IMG/VR virus record: IMGVR_UViG_3300050175_000025
Location: 1 to 42,420 of that record
DNA length: 42,420 nt
Source of the DNA: a virus
Strand: one strand, 5' to 3'
In this document: one piece after another, positions 25,349-32,067 of the stretch
Numbering within the stretch: the stretch's first letter is position 1
Layout of the letters: every line of letters begins with the position of its first letter
Program-made: the position numbers and the translations under genes
The notes under the pieces: generated by a model
What the model was told of the DNA's origin: nothing
Seen by the model: the letters and a program-made list of their open reading frames with translations, nothing else
Database searches by the model: none

Positions 25349-26347
25349 TTACTTATCTATTGTTGTTACGCTTTTAAATTCTACAGGTGAACCCTCATAA
25401 TTATTAGAGCTGGCTTTAAGTCCGGGATTATAGGGGAATTCTTCTACTAGTGTTTCTATATCTGCATATAAGTCAACTTCTATATCTTGGTATGATCTTT
25501 TATATTTATCTTCATCTAGATATTGATGAAAATTTTCTATCGGCATATGATAATAGTGGTTTCCTTTGTATGTATCTCTATAATTTATAGCAAATCCACC
25601 TATTACATATTGTTTATAAGTTATTCTTATTTTACCTTTTCCATAGTTAGCTATTGTTGATAGCCTGTATGATCTTTGTTTTTTTGTTTCTGGGATTCTT
25701 GTTGTAGTTGTTATTTCTAGTATTTCTTTTGATTCTTGCTGTCCTGATTGATTGAATGTAAAATTAGCACCTAAAGAAGTAGTAGATGAAACGCCGAACC
25801 CAAAAACTTTAAAATCAGCGCTTATTGTTTGATCAAATGACAAGGCTTGTGTATTGCTAAAAGACGATTGAACTCTATTTTCAAATCTCATTAAAACTTT
25901 ATTTTCTTCTGTTGTAGTCGTTCTGCTAGCATTGTGCCTATATCCAATTACATATAATCTATTAGGTTCAAAATCTAATAATTCTATTTTTTCTATTTTG
26001 GTTCTTATAGTTGGTCGTTCCCATCTATATTTATCAAACATATGATGTGTATTTTTTTCGTCACTATAATAAACATCATCAGGTCTTTTCCCAAAATATA
26101 CTCCTATTGCTCTTTTTATATTGTAGTCACTACCGAAAAAGAAATCTCTTTGTTCATCTGTAGATATTTTTTCGTCATGGTGTCCTTTCCATTCAAGTAT
26201 ATTTAACTTTGCGCTTCCATCTGATAACCTTTCTATTCCTAGACTTATACTGATATCTGATTCTGATTTTTCATTATCTTCTGCATAGCTTATACCAGCT
26301 AAACAAAGTGCTGTCAGTAAAGTTATGTAATTTAATATTTTTTTCAT
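25349..26347 (-). CDS. Secreted protein, probable aerolysin-like (ETX/MTX2-type) pore former
   Basis: A 332-residue protein with a clear signal peptide (cleavage after SYA, residue 22). From about residue 150 to 260 it has the alternating Ser/Thr-rich strands seen in aerolysin-type beta-pore toxins: FSNTQALSF, then GFGVSSTTSLGANF, then EITTTTRIPETKK, then a strand ending YVIGGFAINYRD. The N-terminal part is charged and would be the receptor-binding side. The family match is by pattern only. It lies at the end of the leftward cargo block, 42 codons downstream of mccC, with an AAGGG ribosome site. Confidence 0.55.
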   Translation of the reverse strand: MKKILNYITLLTALCLAGISYAEDNEKSESDISISLGIERLSDGSAKLNILEWKGHHDEKISTDEQRDFFFGSDYNIKRAIGVYFGKRPDDVYYSDEKNTHHMFDKYRWERPTIRTKIEKIELLDFEPNRLYVIGYRHNASRTTTTEENKVLMRFENRVQSSFSNTQALSFDQTISADFKVFGFGVSSTTSLGANFTFNQSGQQESKEILEITTTTRIPETKKQRSYRLSTIANYGKGKIRITYKQYVIGGFAINYRDTYKGNHYYHMPIENFHQYLDEDKYKRSYQDIEVDLYADIETLVEEFPYNPGLKASSNNYEGSPVEFKSVTTIDK

Positions 26348-26363
26348 GTTAAAACCCTTGTTT

Positions 26364-26474
26364 TTACACGATTATAATAAACATAAATATCGCAAATAAA
26401 GCTATTGCGGAAAATACTATAGCTATAGTTTTTGAGGCATTGTCTACTTGTTTCGATTCTTTATCGTCTTTCAT
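26364..26474 (-). CDS. Tiny membrane protein, 36 aa
   Basis: A 36-residue protein with charged start MKDDKESK and a single hydrophobic helix (TIAIVFSAIALFAIFMFIIIV). It lies between mccC and the pore-former gene. No ribosome site is evident, but a TATAAT sits 11 bases upstream. It could be an immunity or accessory peptide to either neighbour, or chance. Confidence 0.4.
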   Translation of the reverse strand: MKDDKESKQVDNASKTIAIVFSAIALFAIFMFIIIV

Positions 26475-26515
26475 AAATATAACATTATACAGGCCGTCCT
26501 TGGCGTGTAGATTTT

Positions 26516-27730
26516 CTATTCTGAAGGTAATGTTTCTGGCTCAGGATCAGGAATATCATTTTTTGCAAGGTTTTTTGATATAATTAAATAAATCAAAGGA
26601 GCAGCATATATTAAAATTATAGCATTCCAAGATAAAACAGTTACCATATATCCAAATAAAGGCATAATTATAAGTATTAATATCCTTGTTATCATTGATA
26701 TAACAGAGGATAATGTGGCTCTAATTGAAGATTGTATTTCTTGCTGTATCATAGAATTTAATGATGAAGTTAAAAGCCTGCATCCAAAAAACATAAACAC
26801 AATGGAAAATATAATAAGCTCTTTTATATAATTTATTGATATAAATAATGCTGCCACACAAAGAGCATTAGATATTATAGATATAGTTAAAGATTTTTCA
26901 ACGCTAGATACTTTTTCGCATACATAACCGGCAAAAGATTGCGCTATTAAAGAAACAGATAATATAGCACCAAAAATAAAACCGCTTTTACTATAACTGT
27001 CACTTATAAAGTCACTAGTTAACGGTTGCCAATATTGTATTAGTATTTGATAAAAAACCATTATAAGAACCAATGATACTATAAAGCTTTTTGGAACTCT
27101 TATAGACTCCATAGTTTTAAATACTTCTTTTAGTATTTCTATAGAAGAATTGTTTTTTTCTTTTCCTTCTTTGTTTTTATCTTCTGGCAATAGCCAAGAA
27201 AAAAACACAAGAAGGAAAAAACATAATAAGCTAGATACTATCCATATATACTTATTGTCAGTACTTATAAAAGCCCCGCCTACAAAAGAACATACAGCCA
27301 TCCCAAAAAATAAAAATTTTTCGTATTTTCCTATCCAATACTTAGAATGTTTTGTAGGATCTTCTTTTTTCCCTGAATCTATAATGTAAGCTATAAAAGC
27401 ACCACTAGTTAATGCTAAAGATATAGCATTGAAAAATTCTGCTAAGAAAAAATGCCATTTTTCACTACCTAAACCCATTATCATTAGCCATATAGCACCA
27501 AAAAAAACAGAAAGAATAGCAGAAAGCTTTCTGCTATTTTTATCAGAAAAAATTGATATAGGAATTTCTAAAGCAAATATAACTAGTGCTTGAAATGTTT
27601 TTATCAATCCTACTTCTGAGAGACTGAATCCATTATGAATAAGATATAATGCTGATATAGAGCCTATTAACATTCTAAAAGAACTAAAGGCAGATCCGTA
27701 AAAAATTATATAACTTATGGGACGGAGCAT
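26516..27730 (-). CDS. mccC: MFS transporter, MccC-like microcin exporter
   Basis: A 404-residue integral membrane protein with about 12 hydrophobic segments, a motif-A-like loop (SDKNSRK) after the second helix and a charged central loop near residue 190. Length equals that of MccC, the microcin C exporter that also gives producers partial self-protection. It overlaps the mccB-like gene by 16 bases, so the two are co-translated. Strongly AT-rich. Assignment as exporter of the peptide follows from the operon context. Confidence 0.85.
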   Translation of the reverse strand: MLRPISYIIFYGSAFSSFRMLIGSISALYLIHNGFSLSEVGLIKTFQALVIFALEIPISIFSDKNSRKLSAILSVFFGAIWLMIMGLGSEKWHFFLAEFFNAISLALTSGAFIAYIIDSGKKEDPTKHSKYWIGKYEKFLFFGMAVCSFVGGAFISTDNKYIWIVSSLLCFFLLVFFSWLLPEDKNKEGKEKNNSSIEILKEVFKTMESIRVPKSFIVSLVLIMVFYQILIQYWQPLTSDFISDSYSKSGFIFGAILSVSLIAQSFAGYVCEKVSSVEKSLTISIISNALCVAALFISINYIKELIIFSIVFMFFGCRLLTSSLNSMIQQEIQSSIRATLSSVISMITRILILIIMPLFGYMVTVLSWNAIILIYAAPLIYLIISKNLAKNDIPDPEPETLPSE

Positions 27731-28770
27731 ATTTTACAATCCTTATTTTTTTTAATAAAATATTTTTCTATTTTTTCTTCATTTGAATATATACCCAACC
27801 TACAGCTTTTAGATAACAGCACACCTTCTTTGCCCAAAAACTTAACTATATCATTAAAGGCATAATATGCAGCAACTCCATTTATAGAAGCAAAAGATAT
27901 TGTTTTAAATGACTTTCTCATTCTATTTATCTTTTCTTCTATATTATTTTTTTTGTAATCTTCGCCTAGAACGTTATCGCATTCTATGCAAGCGCTTTCA
28001 TTAGGTATATAAAACAACCCTATTAAAGATATATCATTTAAATATCCTATATTTATATAAGGCTTTTTATTTTTAACGCAAAATTTATTAACTAAATTAA
28101 CTAGGCCGTCAGAATCCCCAGAAACTATATACAAGTCTGTTTCTAAAAAAGAATTCATATCATTAATGCTATCTATATTTTTTCTAAAAGATTTTATTTT
28201 TACATTTTTATTTCTTCTGGTTAACTCTCTCTTTAAAACATCTGTTTTATATAATCCTACGTCTTTTTCAGTAAACATAATTTGTCGAGTTAAGTTACTT
28301 AACTCTATTTTATCATCATCTATTAAAATTATTTCTTTAACTCCTATACCACAAAGCATACTTGATAAGTGACTACCTATTCCACCACAGCCAATTATAG
28401 TAACAGTAGATAAAGATATATTATCATTGAATTTAATAGAATTTTTTGATATGCTGTTATAATATAGTTTATTTCTACTATATCTTTCTTCTTCTTTAAA
28501 AAAACCATCTTCTATTAGCAAATTGTTTTCTTCTAAAAAATCAACAGCTTTTAGTATTTTTTCTTTTTTAAATTCTGTTTCTTTTATTGATAAATTTATA
28601 ACGCTTTCTTTTGTTCTAGGTTTAGACCATATGTCAGAAACAGATATTAGACATTCCCAAAATTCAATATCATCTGTTACTAGCTGTTTTGATCCAATAC
28701 CAAAAACACCTTTATCTTTAAAAATAAATGCATCTATATTAGGAGATATTTTTTTCATATGCAAACCCAT
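27715..28770 (-). CDS. mccB: MccB-like peptide adenylating enzyme
   Basis: A 351-residue ThiF/E1-fold enzyme, the size of E. coli MccB (350). An N-terminal peptide-clamp region is followed by the YSRN segment (97-100), nucleotide-binding GCGGIG (127-132), the IDDDKIELSNLTRQ block (150-163), the conserved PYINIGYLNDI stretch (237-247), and two zinc-binding pairs CIEC (261-264) and CKIC (345-348). MccB enzymes turn the C-terminal Asn of the MccA peptide into an N-P linked AMP. From memory of the E. coli protein these blocks align closely. Start is 28770 or the ATG at 28758; neither has a strong ribosome site, which fits low-level expression after the attenuator. Confidence 0.93.
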   Translation of the reverse strand: MGLHMKKISPNIDAFIFKDKGVFGIGSKQLVTDDIEFWECLISVSDIWSKPRTKESVINLSIKETEFKKEKILKAVDFLEENNLLIEDGFFKEEERYSRNKLYYNSISKNSIKFNDNISLSTVTIIGCGGIGSHLSSMLCGIGVKEIILIDDDKIELSNLTRQIMFTEKDVGLYKTDVLKRELTRRNKNVKIKSFRKNIDSINDMNSFLETDLYIVSGDSDGLVNLVNKFCVKNKKPYINIGYLNDISLIGLFYIPNESACIECDNVLGEDYKKNNIEEKINRMRKSFKTISFASINGVAAYYAFNDIVKFLGKEGVLLSKSCRLGIYSNEEKIEKYFIKKNKDCKICSVP

Positions 28771-28781
28771 TAAATTTGGTT

Positions 28782-28806
28782 AAAAAAAGCGGCTTAAAAA
28801 GCCGCT
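28782..28806 (-). terminator. Attenuator between mccA and mccB
   Basis: On the minus strand AGCGGCTT, loop TTT, AAGCCGCT and then seven T: an eight-base-pair rho-independent terminator 10 bases after the mccA stop and before mccB. In the enterobacterial mcc operon a terminator at the same place makes the precursor peptide in large excess over its enzyme. Confidence 0.92.
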
Positions 28807-28815
28807 CGCAATGCA

Positions 28816-28839
28816 TTAGTTTCTGGTTTTACCTAACAT
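28816..28839 (-). CDS. mccA: MccA-like heptapeptide MLGKTRN
   Basis: A seven-codon gene, Met-Leu-Gly-Lys-Thr-Arg-Asn, then TAA. A strong GGAGG ribosome site lies five bases upstream. The length and the C-terminal Asn match the microcin C precursor MRTGNAN. The Asn is the residue MccB modifies. It is followed at once by a terminator and then mccB and mccC. A modified peptide would enter a target cell, be cut by aminopeptidases and release a non-hydrolysable Asp-AMP analogue that blocks aspartyl-tRNA synthetase, if it acts like the known compound. Confidence 0.9.
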   Translation of the reverse strand: MLGKTRN

Positions 28840-28918
28840 AGCATCCTCCATTTAATTATAAGTTTATATTTAATATATAATTGATTAAAATATATACAAT
28901 TAGATATTGGGATTTTTT

Positions 28919-28946
28919 ATTATACTATTTACTTTATAAATATCAA
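28919..28946 (-). promoter_or_regulatory. Promoter of the mcc operon
   Basis: On the minus strand, -35 TTGATA at 28941-28946 and a perfect -10 TATAAT at 28919-28924 with a 16-base spacer. The transcript would have a 70- to 75-base very AT-rich leader before mccA. It looks like an ordinary sigma-70 promoter. Confidence 0.75.
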
Positions 28947-28984
28947 ATATTTTTTGAATAGCCATCCTTGGCAAGTACTACACT

Positions 28985-29554
28985 TTAGAAACTATAACCG
29001 ATACCAGCACCCACAGCAGTGCTGTCACTGCCAGCTGATCCAACATTTAGATTGATAGTCGTTCTTTCGAAACGGTGGCTAAAACCTAATGCCATACCTG
29101 TTTGACTCTTATAAGATCCTGCACCTAGAGAAAAACTACTAGAATGAGCATCGATAGCTTGCGGAGCTGAAGCCATGGCAATTGCTACTGCAATTCCTTT
29201 ATAAGAACTTTCTTCTAAAGAATCAATATCATTCCTAATATCATCGATATTTCTATTAATCTTATTTATCTTGTTAATATTTGAGTTAATAACGTCGGCG
29301 TTTAAATCACTACTTGTTTTAGCAGGATCTAAAGGAAAAGATTGTCCGGGAGTACCTACTGGCATTTCTTTTCCGGGAAAACCTACCGGCATTTCTTCTC
29401 CGGGAGTACCTACTGGCATTTCTTCTCCGGGAGTACCTACCGGCATTTCTTCTCAGGGAATACCTATAAACTCTACTTCAATAGGATTACTTTGTTGTGC
29501 AAATGCATTTTAAGCAATAATAGAAACAGCAACGGCTAAAAGTGTTCTCTTCAT
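28985..29554 (-). pseudogene. YadA-anchor surface protein with two in-frame stops
   Basis: Read through, the frame gives 189 residues: a signal peptide from the ATG at 29554 ending in NAFAQQ, several EMPVGTPGE nine-residue repeats, a coiled-coil neck, and a YadA-like C-terminal membrane anchor ending in GIGYSF. Two stops break it: TAA at 29510-29512 inside the signal peptide and TGA at 29453-29455 where the repeat would have Gly. Translation from the internal ATG at 29446 would yield an anchor with no signal peptide. A pseudogene is most likely; stop readthrough is possible because the rest of the frame is intact. Confidence 0.75.
29346..29453 (-). repeat. Four 27-bp tandem repeats
   Basis: Four units of 27 bp encode EMPVG(T/F)PG(E/K) repeats in the surface-protein pseudogene. 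A degenerate fifth unit carries the TGA stop. Tandem units like this can change number by slippage. Confidence 0.8.
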
Positions 29555-29605
29555 TATAAAACCCTAAATTTAAGAAAGACTCAATGTGTGTTACATTGAG
29601 CCTTT

Positions 29606-29634
29606 ATTGTAGTTTACTTGTTTTGGTAAATCAA
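29606..29634 (-). promoter_or_regulatory. Promoter with operator palindrome in its spacer
   Basis: On the minus strand TTGATT (29629-29634), 17 bases, TACAAT (29606-29611). The palindrome GTTTAC-N8-GTAAAT (29612-29631) fills the spacer and overlaps the -35, so a bound repressor would shut the promoter. It drives the YadA-anchor gene. A leader hairpin CTCAATGT/ACATTGAG at 29579-29600 lies between promoter and gene. The same palindrome occurs at 37991 and 42109. Confidence 0.65.
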
Positions 29635-29643
29635 CTGTTTTTT

Positions 29644-31047
29644 CTAAAATACTGCAATATTGTAGTCTGCGTACCAGCGTAGGTAACGAGACTTATCTGT
29701 ATTACGTTGGTATTTTTCTTCACTCCACGCGTTCATCATACGGAAAGAAAGACCATTTAGTTTAGAATCTTCAGGAAATGCATAGTTTAATTCTAAAAAG
29801 TATTCTGTTTCACTTTCTAGTTTATTTCCTTGTATGGTAATAGGCCACGGTGAAGGAATACCAGCAATAGTTCCATTGTAGGTAGTAGAGCTATCATCAT
29901 TGATATCTCCACCATAAATATAACCAAACTTTGTTTTAAATCCATTCATGCCAACATAAGAAAAATCAAACTCTGCTTCTAATTGAAACACCTTTTGTTC
30001 ATCGTGCCAAAAGTTACCCCCTAAATAGCTGATCGGTGAAATAGAACTGCCGTAATCATTAGACACTATTCTATCATCCATAGCGGCACGATGTGTTACA
30101 GTTTTATTGTAACCTACAAGACCATCTAAAATAGTTTCTTTTGTTTCAGTAGTAGTGGAATCTGCTTCTGTATAACCATATATGATACGTCCTGTAAATG
30201 CTTTGTAGCCCATTTCACCCGTCAAGGCAAAATGACTTGCATCATCTTTATATGAAGCATCCCCACCACCTAAGCTATCCCATTTATTACCATTTCCGCT
30301 AAATAATCCGGCGTGACCTTCTACTTTGAAATGTAGATCATCGTCTATCTTAAAGGTATAGCCTAGCGTTCCTTGTGCTTGTTTATTGTATTCGGCTGAT
30401 TCAATATAGAAAACTTCTCCATTAAATCCGTTATGCTCTAAGGTATAGCCAACTTGCCAGACGTTATCAATTTTCTCCCCACCAGCGGTAACAAAATCGT
30501 CTACACTTTCTTGTGTTCGTTGCTTCATTCCATTGTAGTAGCCGCCGTGGATCATCCAGCCTTTAGCCGGCATAAACTCTACAAGGCCGCCCATATAGCT
30601 AGAAGGAGTAGAGCGACTAGAAGTACCAAGAACACCGCCATTTTTGCCTCTCATTAGCCCCAATTGACTGTATAGCCCTAGATCATCATCCCCTAGCTTG
30701 ATCTTTGCGTAGGCTTGCCCTAAAGCGTGGTATCCGTCTTTGTCTTTTCCTAGCACTTGTCCCCGGTAGCCGTTGTAGGGATCTTTGCCACTCGTTGAAA
30801 TTGGAATAGCACCATAATAGGAGGCGTCAAAGCCTAGAATGTCAAAGGCATACCCTGATTTCAGATTTAGCTCTATACCTTCTGCAATGTCTCCCCAGTC
30901 TCCTTCTTCACCTTCTACGTCAACGTCAAAATAAACAGTGCGTAGTTTTAGATCTAGGGAAGAATCATCTAGGAAGTCTGCTGAAGCGTAGGAGGATGTT
31001 ACAGAAATGATAGCGGCTGATAATGCCGTTAAACATAGGTTTTTCAT
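29644..31047 (-). CDS. OprD-family outer membrane porin
   Basis: A 467-residue outer-membrane beta-barrel with a signal peptide (cleavage after ASA, residue 23), a mature start DFLDDSSLDLKLRTVYF typical of OprD porins, alternating strands throughout, and a C-terminal aromatic ending AVF. OprD channels take up amino acids, peptides or small acids in Pseudomonas and relatives. Phage-borne porins are known to change surface receptors. It is the first leftward gene after a 265-base intergenic region that ends at the lysis promoter. Confidence 0.85.
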   Translation of the reverse strand: MKNLCLTALSAAIISVTSSYASADFLDDSSLDLKLRTVYFDVDVEGEEGDWGDIAEGIELNLKSGYAFDILGFDASYYGAIPISTSGKDPYNGYRGQVLGKDKDGYHALGQAYAKIKLGDDDLGLYSQLGLMRGKNGGVLGTSSRSTPSSYMGGLVEFMPAKGWMIHGGYYNGMKQRTQESVDDFVTAGGEKIDNVWQVGYTLEHNGFNGEVFYIESAEYNKQAQGTLGYTFKIDDDLHFKVEGHAGLFSGNGNKWDSLGGGDASYKDDASHFALTGEMGYKAFTGRIIYGYTEADSTTTETKETILDGLVGYNKTVTHRAAMDDRIVSNDYGSSISPISYLGGNFWHDEQKVFQLEAEFDFSYVGMNGFKTKFGYIYGGDINDDSSTTYNGTIAGIPSPWPITIQGNKLESETEYFLELNYAFPEDSKLNGLSFRMMNAWSEEKYQRNTDKSRYLRWYADYNIAVF

Positions 31048-31108
31048 TATTTACCCTTTCTTATTTGTTTACCGTGTTAGGCAAATGCAGTTTACTATAA
31101 TAAAGGGC

Positions 31109-31136
31109 AAAAAAAAAGCCACGGGCAAACATGGCT
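31109..31136 (-). terminator. Leftward terminator upstream of porin gene
   Basis: On the minus strand AGCCA...TGGCT (31117-31136) is followed by nine T. It may insulate or attenuate leftward transcription into the porin gene. Confidence 0.6.
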
Positions 31137-31147
31137 AAAGAAGGAAG

Positions 31148-31171
31148 AAAAAAAAATCCTATTGCTAGGAT
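31148..31171 (-). terminator. Second leftward terminator upstream of porin gene
   Basis: On the minus strand ATCCTA, loop GCAA, TAGGAT, then nine T: a clean rho-independent terminator 100 bases upstream of the porin start. With the one at 31109 it makes a double block in the 31048-31312 intergenic region. Confidence 0.7.
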
Positions 31172-31270
31172 AAACACACATTGATACTAAACGACGTTCC
31201 AGATATCTAAGCAATCGTTAAACACCTAAATCTATTTATATCGCTGTTGTGTGTAAAGGTCAAGTCCTCA

Positions 31271-31294
31271 TGGTATAATGTTTCACGTGAAACA
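31271..31294 (+). promoter_or_regulatory. parS: Extended -10 promoter overlapping parS-like site 2 (perfect)
   Basis: TGGTATAAT (31271-31279) is an extended -10 element and its last T is the first base of a perfect TGTTTCACGTGAAACA (31279-31294). The expected transcription start, near 31286, falls inside the parS-like palindrome. The promoter drives the lysis and tailspike genes, so a protein on parS would be expected to block it. Confidence 0.75.
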
Positions 31295-31312
31295 TATTAA
31301 TAAGGGCTTATT

Positions 31313-31711
31313 ATGTTTACTGTAACAATAGAACGTTCATATCTTCCTAATTGTGTTATCGGCAGTATGGTGGTGGACGGCTTACCATTTTATACAATAG
31401 AAAAACCATGGGTAGAGAATACCCCTTTTGAAAGCTGCATACCGGAAGGTGAATATATTTGTAACACTTATAGCTCACAAAAATTCCCTGACGTGTGGGA
31501 AGTGCAAGATGTTCCCGGAAGAACTCATATATTAATGCACAAAGGAAACTTCGTGGACGATGTTGTAGGCTGTATTGCGGTTGGTATGTCATTAGATGAA
31601 AAAAAATATATGGTAAAGGATAGTAGAGTAGCTTTTGAAAGTTTGCATAAAATGCTACCTGACGAATTTAAGTTACACATAAAAGCCGCTAACAAATACG
31701 CGTGGTATTAA
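31313..31711 (+). CDS. DUF5675-family protein, probable lysis-module member
   Basis: A 132-residue protein with the DUF5675 pattern: a first strand, a VDGLPFYTIEKPW segment, an IPEGEY turn near residue 40, and a HxGNFVDDVVGCIAVG core. The family is common in phage lysis regions and may act on peptidoglycan, but its reaction is not established. It is the first gene after the parS-overlapped promoter and is followed by a holin-like gene, so it may replace a conventional endolysin; no lysozyme gene was found elsewhere. Confidence 0.7.
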   Translation: MFTVTIERSYLPNCVIGSMVVDGLPFYTIEKPWVENTPFESCIPEGEYICNTYSSQKFPDVWEVQDVPGRTHILMHKGNFVDDVVGCIAVGMSLDEKKYMVKDSRVAFESLHKMLPDEFKLHIKAANKYAWY

Positions 31712-31715
31712 TAAC

Positions 31716-32063
31716 ATGGGATTAGGCGCAATATTTAGCGGATTGGCTACCTTAATTTCTAGTTGGTTTGATATCAAACGAGCAAAGAATGAAAACAAAG
31801 CCAGACTTTTAAGGGATACCGAGAGTAACAATACAGCGTGGGAGATGGCGAGTATTACACATACCCCTACAGGTCTAAGGTATGTGTCGTTTGGTATTAT
31901 TTATCTACCTATTATTGTTACAGTAATATCTCCTGAGCATGGTGCTAGAATATGGGTTAATCTTGGATTAGTGCCAGAACATTGGATTACAGGATCTCTT
32001 ATGATTCTAGGGAGTGTATGGGGATTCTCAGAAGTTAAAAACATGGGATTCTTTAAAAGGTAA
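31716..32063 (+). CDS. Holin-like membrane protein
   Basis: A 115-residue protein with a short hydrophobic N-terminus, a charged segment (about 20-45) and two membrane helices around residues 55-75 and 88-104, ending in a basic tail. Size, topology and position after the DUF5675 gene fit a phage holin that opens the inner membrane at lysis. Confidence 0.7.
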   Translation: MGLGAIFSGLATLISSWFDIKRAKNENKARLLRDTESNNTAWEMASITHTPTGLRYVSFGIIYLPIIVTVISPEHGARIWVNLGLVPEHWITGSLMILGSVWGFSEVKNMGFFKR

Positions 32064-32067
32064 CAAG

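Noticed and set aside
29271-29539. Plus-strand frames across the 27-bp repeats
   Set aside because: Antisense reading of the repeat array; the minus strand has the signal peptide, repeats and YadA anchor.
31048-31312. Protein gene in the intergenic region
   Set aside because: No open frame with a ribosome site; the stretch holds two leftward terminators, half operator sites and the lysis promoter.
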